Below, piece after piece: positions 1 to 13,715 of a stretch of DNA of 64,000 nt. A program made the translations under genes and the position numbers. The notes under the pieces were generated by a model. The model did not search any database, was not told the DNA's origin, and saw only the letters and a program-made list of their open reading frames with translations. Location of the stretch: NCBI GenBank assembly GCA_021014945.1, contig MU266362.1:1-64000 (forward strand). The letters are read 5' to 3'. This stretch comes from Leucogyrophana mollusca (lineage: Eukaryota; Basidiomycota; Agaricomycetes; Boletales). Position 1 is the first letter of the stretch. Each line of letters starts with the position of its first letter.

Positions 1-143
1 AGAGCGTCTGTCTTGTCCTTATCAGACAATGTCGAGAGGTACACAGTTAGCAGAGTTTCCATGGGGATTAGAGCCCGAGCAAGATGTTCCAGTCCACGCA
101 AAGGAGCGCTGTGTATGCCTCGAACGAATGTTGCAGTGTCCAT
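1..143 (-). CDS. Possible 5' end of an unknown gene, cut by the window edge
   Basis: One minus-strand frame is open from about position 195 to the window edge. Its first ATG, at 143, begins MDTATFVRGIHSAPLRG and continues with leucine-rich, amphipathic sequence (LEHLARALIPMETLL). I do not recognise the family. If real, the gene runs leftwards out of the window and is head to head with the phosphofructokinase-2 gene at 465, sharing a spacer of about 320 bp. The stretch is short enough to be open by chance, and it could equally be an internal exon with an upstream splice acceptor. Confidence 0.3.
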   Translation of the reverse strand, partial: MDTATFVRGIHSAPLRGLEHLARALIPMETLLTVYLSTLSDKDKTDA

Positions 144-464
144 CTGTGTAATAGCGAGCGTATTCAAGGTCTTGACATCGCACCTGGTGATCTAGTTATT
201 TAAACTTATTTTACAAGTGACAATAAATCTAATTTTTGCCAAGTCCAGAATCCCGATTGGGTCACAATCCGCGCTGCCTCTAGATTTAAACTCAGTTTTA
301 CCAGTCCGTCTATCGACGGCTTGCCTCATAGCACGGGCTGGTCACCAGTCTAAGAGAAAAGGAGTATTTCCCAAGTGGCAGAGGTCCTTCAGGTGGATAA
401 ATAAACACGAGTGAAATTAAGGCTTTGCACATCCCGTTCTATTATCCCTCCGAACCCTGTCACA
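144..464. promoter_or_regulatory. Upstream region of the PFK2/FBPase gene, possibly bidirectional
   Basis: This spacer lies upstream of the ATG at 465. It contains an AT-rich ATAAATAAAC-like stretch near 396-405 that could serve as a TATA-like element. It holds no convincing coding sequence. Promoter function is inferred from position only. Confidence 0.35.
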
Positions 465-2797
<2,333 letters not shown>

Positions 2798-3078
2798 AAA
2801 GGGATCAGATATTTAGTTAGTAGAGTCGCCAAAAAAAGAGAGTTTAGTGATGTAAACAAAGGGTGCGTGATCTGTGGCACGTAGATCTGTTTGTTATGTA
2901 CTTGTACTGCAAGCTGCCACCACACATCTTCAGTGCATATATTTGGCGCCTCAAATTCAAACTTCGAACACCTTCAACCATCACTCGCGGAGTGTAGCCA
3001 GATCAGTAGCACTCGGACACCACTTCGACAAAGATTTCGAACTCTAGTTATATCCTGTCACTAAGTAGAAGACCAAGG

Positions 3079-4975
3079 ATGCCAAAGGAAGCACAGCGTA
3101 CTTTTACCAGCTCTGAAGCAGGTAGGTGTACACCGCCAACTAAACACTCCCTTCAATTCGTTTTATGGGTAGCGTGATTATATCTGATGGTCATTCAGGA
3201 CCGTCGAAGAAGCGCAGTGCGTCGCACTTGCCTGATGCTGACGCAGATACAGCCGAGGGAGACGCAACACGGAAGCTGGCAAAAGGTAGCTTACACGCCT
3301 TTTAGCTCGTATCTTATGGTTGACTAACTGACACGGAACGAACTCCAGTCCATCCTTTCTTTTCAAAAGCCATCGGTTCAACATCCTCAGATTTCCAGTG
3401 GCTGAAACCGTCGCTAGGTCCAAAGCGCACATGCTTGCACGGAATCAATCTGTCTCCGCAGAGCCGCTCAAAAGTTGCTGCATTTGATTTGGATGGCACT
3501 ATTATAAAGTCCAACCATCGCAATAAGAACAAAGCTTCTGCGCTGCAATGGGAGTGGTGGCGAAGTAGCGTCCCGTCAATTCTGCAAGGGCTGCATCAAG
3601 ATGGGTTCGTGATGTGTCTCCGGAGCATCCCGGACACTGAGTTTTCGTGCAGATACTCTATAGTTCTGATATCCAATCAAGCACTCAAGTCGCAGCAGTT
3701 GGAAGATTGGAAGAAGAAGATTCCACTGATTGCTGCAGCAGTAGGTCATGTTCCCGATGCGCTCCATACAGCTGCCCATGAATGCAGTTGCCCAGTTTGC
3801 CTTTTCACATTTTCGCTGCAACCGCCAAAGACAGTTACCGGAAACCTATGCCCGGCATGTGGTACGAACTATCTCGCATTTTTCTTGAGGATGGGGTTCA
3901 AATTGGTATTCGAGGTACATCTCTCACATCATAGCACGCCTTCTCACCTGGGAGTTGCAGATAATTCAACCTCTTTTTTTGTTGGTGATGCTGCTGGTCG
4001 TCCCAATGATTTCGCATCAACCGACCGAAAGTGGGCTATCAATATAGACATCCCTTTCTATACCCCCGAGGTAGTGGCTAGCCTTCGAATCGGGTACTAA
4101 GTACTCATGCCCTTGGCGCAGGAATATTTTCTCAAGTTGCCCGCAACGCAGTTCAGTTTGCCTGGTTTTAATGTTTCAACTATTCCTACTTGTCTGTCAA
4201 CACCCCTTTGGTATAACTCCAGCTTTCTCACTTGACATCTAGTACCCTTGCTCTCGCCTCACTTGGAGACCATAACGTCGGATATGTCCGCGCCCGAACT
4301 TGTTCTCTTCACTGGCTTCCCGTGTCTGGGGAAATCTTCGTTCTTTCGGCGCTATTTTGCGCCAGCAGGATACGCCCATATCAACCAAGATGTCTTGGGC
4401 ACCCGACCTAAATGCGTAAAGGCGGTCGAAGAAGCACTCCGAGCTAACAAGAGCTGCGTTGTCGGTGAGTAATCAAGGATGAATCCTGAATTCTCCACTG
4501 TAAGCTCCCAGGCTCTTCAGACAACACCAACAGAGATGTTGCGACTCGTAAACACTACGTAGACCTGGCTAAAAAGATGAAAGTCTCCGTTCGGTAAGTA
4601 TTTTCTTTGGTCTCTGGAAACCGAAAGGCTAACTATGCTTTAGATGCTTCATCTTCACAGGTTCTATCGACTTGGCCTGGCACAACAACCTGTACCGCGC
4701 ATACAACTTGGCCTCGTCCACAGCGGAGCAAGAGGCAAGTGATTCAATGGCATCCTCACATCACATCAGCCAGAGATGCTAATCAAGAGCATCATCTGAT
4801 ACAGCCCAAACGCGAAGTTGTCCCCTACCTGGCTTTTTTGGGCTTTCGTGACAACTATGAAGAACCTCAGCTGGGCGAGGGGTTCTCGTCCGTGACGAAG
4901 GTAAATTGGACATTCGAAGGAAACAAGGAAGAGCGGAGGAGGTGGAGCATGTGGCTACAGATCGATGGAAAGTGA
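3079..4975 (+). CDS. PNKP: Polynucleotide kinase 3'-phosphatase (DNA end repair)
   Basis: PNKP restores 5'-phosphate and 3'-hydroxyl ends at DNA breaks, acting in the nucleus in single-strand-break and base-excision repair. The short basic head (MPKEAQRTF..., two introns before residue 60) has no FHA domain, as expected in fungi. The HAD-type phosphatase follows, with the nucleophile motif DLDGT near 3489, VLISNQ near 3667, and FVGDAAGR near 3981. The kinase half starts near 4270 with the P-loop GFPCLGKSS near 4315; residue 5 of the loop is Leu, where Ser/Ala is usual, but GKS is intact. Next come INQDVLG and, after an intron, DNTNRD, where animal enzymes usually have DNTNPD. The C-terminus contains VPYLAFLGFRDNYEEP. 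The stop is TGA 4973-4975, about 100 bp from the convergent PITH gene. Confidence 0.94.
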
Positions 4976-5074
4976 TCAAAGCTACTACGGTTCATAATGG
5001 TAATCCAGCAGTCGTATCATTATATGCAAGGTTCCAACATACAGGTCCAGTTTTCAGAGTGAATGTAAAAAGGA

Positions 5075-5829
5075 CTACCCTTCTTGCTCCTTCAAGCCAC
5101 TTAGAGACTTTGTCGCTCTGGTTTGGAGAGAGAAAGGGTCATGAGTAATCGCGATGCGACATTCATACAGGTGCTTACTCGACAGGGACGCCGAGGATAT
5201 CTATCACATCGATTTGGGTTTGGTCCTCGCCGGTTTGATTGGACTCGACGAATATCTGCGATCCTTTCAGGAAAAGAAAAACGAAAAGAGATTATGCGGA
5301 CATGAAGACTGTTGACCGACTGGAAGCGGACAAATCTCAGCGGTATGCGGCTTCCACCTTTGATATCTTGCTCTGAGAGTGTCAGGACCTGGGCGGCTTC
5401 CATATCCTGTACATCTTCGAACCCAAGTGCTGGCCGGTTGACAAACAGTTTTATCACTTTGGGGCCATTCGAAAGTTTTTTTGACTGAATAACAACGGAG
5501 CGGATGCGAACTGCTTGGTTGAACTAGGGGGAGTGTGTTAGAGGCATTCGAATTGCGATTGCAGACGGTGGCGTACAGGTATATTCAGTAGAAGTTGTTC
5601 ATCTGCATCACTCAAAAGAACTGAGGATCCGGTATTGCGAGACCTGGAAGAGACGATTGATTTTAGGTCGTGGCGATTGACCTCATTCAAGCAGTTTATC
5701 TGGGGGATATCCAGGTATTCGAGTAGTGAAACCTGGGAAGTCGGAAGGTTCGTCAGCGATGGTTTATCTCCAAACCAGCGAGTTTCCAACATCTCCAGAC
5801 CCATCCTTTGCGCTCGATACAGCAGCCAT
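5075..5829 (-). CDS. PITH-domain protein (thioredoxin-like TXNL1 C-terminal family)
   Basis: The PITH domain is the proteasome-interacting module found at the C-terminus of TXNL1; fungal stand-alone PITH proteins are cytosolic or nuclear. Reading leftwards, exons give SLLEYLDIPQINCLNE, then LLSDADEQLLLNIP, then (after an intron near 5520-5570) IRSVVIQSKKLSNGPK and VIKLFVNRPALGFED, IPLRFVRFQSVNSLH, and finally IFVESNQTGEDQTQIDVIDI followed by LGVPVE. A last intron donor inside the codon after VPVE (near 5178) joins to ATKSLSGLKEQEG and a TAG at 5075-5077. Without that splice the frame would stop at 5175. The domain and order are clear. The start is not: I used the ATG at 5829 (MAAVSSAKDGSG), spliced to VSLLEYLD, but a longer N-terminus is possible. 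Confidence 0.85.
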
Positions 5830-6252
5830 AAGCCGGATGATATTACGATCAGAGGAGTAAAAGGTAAGCGGCGAGGACGAAACAGATGACGCGGAAGAAT
5901 TATTTATTGCAATGGCGCGTGCTCGACTAGGATGCAATGCAGTACTAGTACACACGCGAGAAACTTGAAGTTCGTGAAACTCAAGCAGCGCAACTAATTA
6001 AAAGTCGGAGAACGTCGTCGCTCCGATTGTCAACAGTTGATCGTGGTATGGCAGCTTGAAGCTGGGCGGAAATTAATCTGGAATCTGGATTGCAGAGCGT
6101 CGAAAGCAAATACATCAAGAGGGAGTAACAGCTAGTCAAAAATAAGACGACAACACTGATACACCCAAAGAGCACAAGGATTACACATCGGGATCATGAG
6201 AAATCTTGAGATGCATAGAACATCAAAGGCGACTTACGGGGGCGGTTGCATA
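5830..6252. other. Intergenic spacer between the SKT5 3' end and the PITH gene
   Basis: About 420 bp without a recognisable gene. It should hold the 3' untranslated region of the chitin synthase regulator and the promoter of the PITH gene, both on minus. Short open frames here have no family resemblance. Confidence 0.4.
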
Positions 6253-8737
6253 CTACGAAATGACGCATTCATCCTTTGCCTGCTGTCGGGTCGGACGTCC
6301 AACGTTGGAGCGCTTGTTTCCCATACGCTTCATTTCTGTCAGTCGATTCATGGCGCGCTTATTGCCCTGCGCTGTGAATACCAAACAGTGCACCCGAACA
6401 CTGCATCAGTGGTGGCATCGACCATTTCAACGACAAAGCATACCTGCTGCTCGCATGTACCAACGCTTGGCAAATTCAATATCCTGCTTGATACCTATGC
6501 CCACTTCTGCATAGTACCCTACAGCATACTCAGCCTTGCTCAAGCCCTTGTTCGCAGCTTTGCGTGCCCATAGATAGGCCTCGGAATCGCTCTGTTTCAA
6601 CACGCCTTCACTGCCGGTCAGATACCAGCCGCTCAACGCCAATTCGGCCTCCGAATCACCCTTCTCAGCAGCTCTTGTATACCACGCAATAGAACGCCTG
6701 GGATCCACGGGACACGTGAGCGCTCCGTACTCGTAACATTGCCCGAGTTTGTACTGGGACTGCGTGTACCCAAGATGTGCAGCCTGTGTGTATAGCGTTT
6801 TGGCGTAGGCAGGATCGTGGATGACGAGCTGAGAGTTGGGCATCTCGTGGAGCATAGCTAGCTCGTGCAATGCGTGGGGGTTCTCTTCATCTGCTTGCTC
6901 TGCGGCTCTCTTCAACCAATTGATTGCCTCCCGTGGGTTTTTCTGCTCTCCAAGAGACCCAAGCAGAAGGATCATCCCAAGCTTGTACATAGCCGCAGTG
7001 TCACCCAGCGATGCTGCTTTCCTGTAGAAAGCGGCAGCTCGTGGTGGCTCCCTTCGCGTGCCCGCTCCTATTTCGTTGCAAACTGCGACACGATAAGCTG
7101 CTGCTGCATGGTTCTGTTTCGCGGCCTGCAAGTAGAGATGGTATGCCCGCTCGTGGTCAACTTGAAGACCGAGAGTTCCTGTGCCATAACAATTGGCCAA
7201 AAAGAACTGGGCTTCATCATAAGCTTCGGCCTGTGTTGCCAACCGACGGATCGTCTTTAATGACTCCTGAACGAGCAGGTCACGGTATTTCTTGACGGCA
7301 CGCTGGTCTTTGGCATCCGCTCCGATCTTCTTTGCAGCCTCTATCAAGTATTTGGCGTAGAGGAAGTGGGCTTCAGGGTCAGGGTCAGCCTTGATTCTAT
7401 GGCGATACTGGTCGATGTACTCTTTGGTGTATGGTGGTGCAGTCAAGTCAACTGCCTTGGACTTTCTCGTACGAGGGTTGACCGAAGCGGTGGTGCCGGA
7501 GCGTTGTAGAGAGGGCCTAAGTTCGAACTCAGCATCATCAAGGCCTTGGCCAACGGACAGGTGATTCGAAGCGGCTCCCGAATACGGAGAGAAGCCAGGG
7601 CCGCCCTGATATGGGCCTTGACCCGGGGGTACGAGATAAGGAGTGGAATGACTGGACGGCAGAGACGCCTGGCTGGAATATGCTGAGCCGGCGGGATACA
7701 CATTGACCTGACGGGGTCCAGGCGGAGGTCCCATACCCCCTGGCGGACCCCCCATCCCGCCGTGAGTCGGCCCCAACCCTCCCGGCGGCGGTCCCATGCC
7801 CAATACATCTGATGCAGCAGCGTACAAATAGTTGTATTCACCAGGCCGTGGAAGTCCTGGGTGAATAGGTGCTGGCTGGAGACTTGTTTGTGAGCCCTGC
7901 CACCCAGCCTGGAGGTGAGGAGGAAAATTCTGGGTTGGATAATGAGGATAAGAAGCTGAGCTCTCGGGTGACGGATATTCGCTCGGTACAGAAGCACCGT
8001 CGTCATAGGTGTACATGCCGACGATGTCGGTGTCGACCGACAGACTGGGTGCATCAGCCGCATCTCCATAACCACCATTATGTTGGCTAGCTCCACTGTC
8101 CCTCGAGTACAGAGAGGCGCCGTCGGCCGAGTACTGGTGTTCGCTGGGTGAGGGTCGCGTTCGAAGCGGAAGCATTGCATTCGGTGCGGGCGGTAAAGTA
8201 TTGGCATATCGTGGTTGGTGGGGCGTGAAACGTTGAGTTGATGGCATCGACTGCATCGACATGGAAGTTCCAGCGCGCGGAACTGGATCAGACCTATAGG
8301 ACATTGCACTTGCGCCTCGGGGAACGGGGTCGCTGAGACGCATGGAATTCATACTGTCTACAAGGGATGAAGATCCGAATGATGGCAGCGGGGGTATAGA
8401 CCCATCGCCCTCATCATACTCTGGCGGCCGTTCAGAGGGTAGTGAGGGAGCGGAGAGGTTCGGATGACGCATGAATTCTTTGTCTGGGATATTTATGCCC
8501 ACAGAGTGCGACAAGCAGTGTCAGATATGAGATGACTGCCTGCGACAAGGACTCACGAGTATTGAGGTCGTGATCGAAAGCGGCGTTATCGACGTGATGA
8601 CTGGGAGCCAATCCACGACCCAAGCTTGCCTGCCCATTCAGATGGATACCGTAGCGGCGAGCACTGTGAGGGTCCATGTACGCATCTGGGGGCGACACTG
8701 GGGTGTCTTCCGGGAAGTCATAGGCCAAGTCTGACAT
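6253..8737 (-). CDS. SKT5: Chitin synthase regulator Skt5/Chs4 with Sel1-like repeats and CaaX box
   Basis: Skt5/Chs4 activates and anchors the class of chitin synthase equivalent to yeast Chs3 at sites of growth and septation. The N-terminal half is disordered and rich in Pro, Ser, Gly and Tyr (a Gly/Pro-rich block near 7690-7800). The C-terminal half is a tandem array of Sel1-like repeats with the usual AxYKLG / AxxWYxRAA pattern (for example AAMYKLGMILL near 6990 and QYKLGQCYEYG near 6740). A final exon, after an intron near 6390-6440, gives GNKRAMNRLTEMKRMGN and ends in the tetrapeptide CVIS, a farnesylation CaaX signal, at TAG 6253-6255. The start used is ATG 8737 (MSDLAYDFPEDT). The frame stays open upstream to an apparent acceptor near 8768, so another small 5' exon may exist. 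An intron near 8490-8555 joins exon 1 to DKEFMRHPN. Confidence 0.93.
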
Positions 8738-9118
8738 GGATAGCGATGGGGGACTCGGATGAAATTCTTGGCTGTAAAACGGCAACTCTCAGACAGGAAG
8801 AGAGGGAAAACGGCGGAAAACTGCATACTTGAATGCGCTGTAGGATACTCAAGGATAGCTTCGCAATCGGGGCCTCTGAGATAGTAAGTGCAAGGCTCAG
8901 CAAGGGATGAAGAGACGATACGCAGACTCGTCGAGGTTCGGAACTGCAGCAAAGGCAAGGCTTCACCCGGGTTCCCACATGATCGCAGTGGCGCATCACG
9001 ATCGTGGACCTAGGACATCACAGGTTCACTGTAATTACTCAAGTTATTCAAGCTATTAGTTCTGGTACAAAAGGATTGCAAGCAATAAAATACAAAGATG
9101 CACGCAAAATGTCCATCT
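8738..9118. other. Spacer upstream of SKT5 and downstream of JHD1
   Basis: About 380 bp separating two minus-strand genes. It contains the SKT5 promoter and possibly an extra SKT5 5' exon or 5' UTR intron (acceptor-like site near 8768). No separate gene is seen. Confidence 0.4.
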
Positions 9119-11597
9119 CTAATTCTCGATTACCATCTCACCGCCACTATGATTTGGCGGACCCACTTCAGCTGCTTCTTCGCCCTCCTCGCTCTGCAGC
9201 TCCCCTTTGCCACCTGCTAATGCTGGCGCTCCTGCAGGGCCCGGTTCGTCCGACTTCATCTCAATGTCGGGTCTACTTGATCCAAGTTCTTCGGGCATGT
9301 CATCCCATACCCACTTCTCGATGACTCGATCGATCCGCTGTCTCTCCAGCCCTCCATCAGCCCTCCTCACCTTCACAATAACCTCCCGTTTGCTCTCTAC
9401 GCTGGCTTGCGGCTCATCCTCACCCCCATCCACCCATTTTCCATCCCATTCCATCCATCGTCGGTGCCATGAATCCCCTGTTTCGGGATGGCGAGCCTTC
9501 ACCACCCTCTGCTCCGACTCACGCAGTAACTCGTCAGCTTCATCCCATGCCTTAGGCTGGAAGTTCTTAAATTGTACCAGCTGCTCATCCGCACTCTCTT
9601 GCAGTGTTCTTTTCCGCTTGGTGCCTTGCCCATTGGGGACATGGCCGTTAACGCCGTTCTTCTTGGCAGGACGGCCAAAGTCTTCGTCATCACTAGAGGT
9701 GCCTGCAGATATCCGAACTCGCCACCGCAACTCGCGAGCAACGGCAGCAGCATCCTTGACTCGATCGTTCGGAACTTGCTCCTTGGCTTCCCGTTTGGCG
9801 TGGTCTGATCCCCGCTCCATGGTGCGCACCTCTGACACGAGAAAGCCTGCAAGGGCTTCCAATGACTCAAGGACTCGTGGAGAGAACTCCTCTTTTGCCT
9901 TCAAGTCTCGCAGGTATTTATCACCCACGTACCAACAGAGCCTGTGAAGTCATCTGACAAATTGTAATGACGCCAAAGTGAAAGCACACACCTCGAGAAT
10001 AACGGAAACCTGAATTTCTTCGGTACGTGCGTTGCTTTTTCAATCTCAAGCACTTTGAGTTCTGCAGTTGTCGGGTATCAGCGGTCAGTGATTTTGGGTA
10101 ATTAGCAATACGCACGTGTGGCGACATTGTAGGAATGTAAGAAGTTACCGCCGAACACCAGGGAGTCGATGGGTGTGTGCTATATGATCAATATTGATAT
10201 ACGAAGTCCGGCAAAATATACATGAAAACGTACGACAGCATGTATCCATCCTGTGGGAATGATCATCGTGTTGCCTGCTTCCAGTGTAACTTTGATGACT
10301 TCATCCACCATATCACCCAGCCAAACGTTGTTCTGCAGCTCCGTGCCAGACCATTTTTCGTAAGCGGCAAGGTTTGCAGATGTCGGTCGAATGAAATAGA
10401 AGACCTGGGATCAAGATGTAGTAATAAGAACGTTTAAAGTCTCGTGAGAACGTACTTTGCTACCACGGAGAATGTGGTAGTACACTGATGAACCCGCGAA
10501 ATCAACATGCCAGTCCTGTACCTGCCATCAGCCTTTGGTTAACGTGTAAGAGGATATAGTCTGACCGTCCAAGCTGAAGCAACACCCATAAGACAGTATA
10601 ATTGTACCTTCGGGTAAGCATGTCCCTTTCCTCTTCTCGTGTTCGGCCAGAATTTCTCCACCCAGTCCAGCTCCCTGACCAGCCGTGGCGGTAGAACCTG
10701 GTCAGCTAGCTTCGTCCCGGAGATCTCCAGTGAAATAACGTTTCTGATTTTGTCACGAGCTGGAGGTTCTAGGTTGTAGTATTCAGCCCACTTCCCAAGT
10801 GTCCATCCTGGAGAATTGGACTGTGAAGCAACGTCTGATGGGCTAAAAGTCAGCAACCTCTCGAAGCCCGCTGCAGCTGTGCACACACCTATCACTTCGA
10901 CGGGTGTGTCGTGCCCGACTGTGTCTGCCACGTCTGAGACCGTGAAATCGGGGTCAGGCATCTTCATACCCAATCCCTTCGGGGATTCGATGACAATGGG
11001 TTCTCGCATCGCAGTTTCGTCGGTTTCTAACCACTCCACTCCGACGTCGCTACCCAGCATCCTTTTGAACTGGTCGTGTTGTATTGGTTTAGCTTGTATG
11101 ACACGTAACCAGCGACTAGCGTCAGATTCGACCCCCGAATGCAGATTCGCATAGTCGAGCTGGGTACGTTTCCTAGAAGACTTGCGAGCCGGGGGTTTGA
11201 GGGTGATGGTACGACTGGGGTTCTCCTGTACACATGACTTGCAAAACCTGTAACTGCGGTTTATACTCCAGTCATGGTGATGGCTCGAGGAACCGTACCA
11301 TTTATCTATCGTTTCGACATCCGTGCCATTTCCAGCACATAGCCAGTGATACCAGGTCTTACATGCATCACATCTAATCCAGCTTTCTTTCTCGCTGGCA
11401 TTGAGCACGGTATGCCTCCCGTCCTTGCAAGCAGGGCAAGTGTCTTCTTCCGTTAGCAAAGGTGCAGCCTCGAGCATTGGTTGATCATCCTCTACTGGAG
11501 TGAGAGAGGATCGCGTGGAGGCCGGAGAAGGCTCAGGAGTTTTCTCTGGTGTTTTCTGGGCTGCGCTGCGCGTTGTACGGCGGCGACTGCGAGCCAT
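9119..11597 (-). CDS. JHD1: JmjC histone H3K36 demethylase with PHD finger (JHD1/KDM2 type)
   Basis: JHD1 enzymes are nuclear Fe(II)/2-oxoglutarate dioxygenases that remove mono- and dimethyl marks from histone H3 Lys36. The start is ATG 11597 ([14 protein letters not shown]). A PHD finger follows: CPACKDG near 11430, [19 protein letters not shown] near 11350, and FCKSC near 11245. The JmjC domain spans about 10870-10100, with [25 protein letters not shown], and the iron-binding HVD in [20 protein letters not shown] (near 10500). Next come [10 protein letters not shown] and the third ligand His in [10 protein letters not shown] (near 10150). The C-terminal tail after residue 450 is charged and probably disordered, ending at TAG 9119-9121. 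Several introns interrupt the JmjC part. All three iron ligands are present, so activity is expected. Confidence 0.92.
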
Positions 11598-11859
11598 TTT
11601 ATACGGCTTAGAATTATGGAACCGTTGAACGCAAGGGCTCGAGGCCAACTGCGAACTTTACAGCGAGAGAGAATTTCGAAAGGAGCCTAAGGTCAGGGTC
11701 ACCACGTGGCAAGACATTTTGGGTCAGGCAAGGTCCGCGGGTGCTGTAGCAATCATGGGCTTCATCTAAATAACAAGTTAAATTACAGCCAAGTACACTT
11801 CGCGCTCTCTTTCAATATCTATTGGGTAACCACTTTCTCCTCTTGCTGTGTCCATCAAG

Positions 11860-13474
11860 TCATTTCTCGCTAAGCTCGGCAACACCAGGAAGGGTCTGCA
11901 CAACATATGAGCCCCGAAAGCTCTGGATGACATCGAATGGCGCACCTTTCCCTCAAGCAGCTCAAGACTGGCACCCCCACCAGTGCTGACATGGCTCAGT
12001 TTGTCCTCGGCCCCATACTGGGCTGCCACAGTTGCCGTATCGCCGCCACCGATAATAACCGTCGCGCCTTTCTGGGCGGCTTCTATATTGGCATCCAGGA
12101 GCGATTTTGAGCCACCAGCGAAAGCAGGGAACTCGAATACACCAGGAGGGCTGCATCGAGGTCAGGAAATTTAATTTACCCCGTAAAATTCAATGTGACT
12201 TAACCCGTTCCAGAGAATTGTTTTCGCTTCGAGGACGGTCTTGCGGTAAAGCTCTCGGCTTTGAAGGCCAGCATCAAGCCCCATCCATCCTTCGGGGATA
12301 CCTTCCGATGCGGTGGCCTTTCCAGTCTAGGCCGACATTAGCCCGCGGACATAATATTTAGGAGAAGACCAACCTTGGCGTCCTTGTCAAACTTGTCGGC
12401 AGTTACATAGTCAACCGGGAAAATGAGCTGAACATTGTTCTTCTTTGCCTTGTCGACAAGGGAGGCGACTTTCTCAGATCCCGCCTTATCAAAGAGAGAC
12501 TCTCCGATCTACGTCGCGTCAGCTAACGGATGGTACCAGTTCTCGGTCACTTACAGTCATGTTATCAAGAATTTTGGCAAAGGTAAAGGCCATACCACCG
12601 CAAATTATGAGTGAGTTGACCTAAGGAAAAGCGGTGAGAATCGGTAATTAGTGGTATCTCATATCATACCTTGTCCAACATATTCTCAATGAGCTGAATC
12701 TTATCCGATACCTTAGCCCCGCCAAGGATAGCCAGGAAGGGTCGATCGGGTTTCTCGAGTGCCTTTGCGAAGTATTCAAGCTCCTTGGCCATTAAAAGGC
12801 CAGCAGCTCTCTGCGGCAGCTTAACGCCGACCATGCTGGAATGGGCGCGATGGGCTGTGCCAAAGGCGTCGTTGACGTAGACGGTGCCGAGCTTTGTGAG
12901 ACTCTCTCTGAACGCTGCGATTTTTTCCGGTTCAGCTTTTATCTTTGTACCGTCCTTGTTCTTTACCGAGCCCTCTTCTTCGATGTGGAAACGCAAGTTC
13001 TCTAGCAAGATGATGGATCCGCCAGACGCGGAGGTTACCGCATTCTCAACGTCAGGGCCCACGCAATCCGAAAGGAAAGTCACAGTCTTTTCAAGTTTCT
13101 TTTCCTTCAACAGTCTTTCAAGTTCGATAGCGACCGGCTTCAGCGAGTACTTTTCAACGACCTTGCCGTCCGGGCGACCGAGGTGGGACATGAGAATGAC
13201 GGCGGAAGCACCTGGATGAAAAAGGAATCAGTCGAGGATAATCGGTATTACATGGTCGCTATACCTTGGTCAAGGGCGTATTGGATCGTTGGCAAGGCTG
13301 CCACGATACGCTGTGTGGGGGATGTTAGACGGCGAACCCTCTTCCCCTTGTTGGACCCACCGCTGGATTGGTGATTTTTCCGTCCTGCATGGGAACATTA
13401 AAGTCCACGCGAATAAGGACGCGCTGTCCGTTGAGCTGGAGGTCTTTGATCGAAAGCTTGCTTGAAAGCGACAT
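11860..13474 (-). CDS. PGK1: Phosphoglycerate kinase
   Basis: PGK converts 1,3-bisphosphoglycerate and ADP to 3-phosphoglycerate and ATP in glycolysis (cytosol). It starts at ATG 13474 with [16 protein letters not shown] and RVDFNVP. The substrate-binding SHLGRPDG is near 13175 and [12 protein letters not shown] near 13000. [11 protein letters not shown] is near 12850, and [13 protein letters not shown] near 12715. After introns come [14 protein letters not shown], the sequence [19 protein letters not shown] (split by an intron near 12150-12210), the ADP-binding [10 protein letters not shown], and [15 protein letters not shown]. The last exon gives [10 protein letters not shown] and TGA 11860-11862. 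All expected motifs of a full-length enzyme of about 415 residues are present. High expression is expected of this gene in fungi. It shares a promoter region with the divergent gene at 13716. Confidence 0.96.
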
Positions 13475-13715
13475 AGTTGCAGTTGAATCGATTGTAGCGG
13501 CTATGGTGTGGTAAAGCCTCAAGCACCGAAAGACGAGTTCGCGGATTTATCTTATCCGACTAGATAAAGAAATGATCTCACACGATGGTCCATGGACCCT
13601 CGTTGGTCCATCGCCGGATTCATGATTGTATACCTTTGTATACGTATTCCATATATTAGTTGGCTAAGTTACGAGTATTATAATACTAACCAGACAAGGT
13701 TGCCTGCAGCACACC
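13475..13715. promoter_or_regulatory. Shared promoter of PGK1 and the RGG/coiled-coil gene
   Basis: A 241-bp head-to-head spacer. It contains a perfect 12-bp palindrome GGTCCATGGACC at 13587-13598 and a further GGTCCAT at 13605-13611, so three half-sites lie within 25 bp. These are candidate regulator sites; no known factor is assigned. Confidence 0.45.

Noticed and set aside
7443..8309. Long minus-strand ORF of 288 codons overlapping SKT5
   Set aside because: It is a shifted-frame shadow of the Pro/Ser/Gly-rich N-terminal coding region of SKT5.
9207..9947. 246-codon plus-strand ORF
   Set aside because: It is the antisense shadow of the acidic C-terminal tail of the JHD1 gene.
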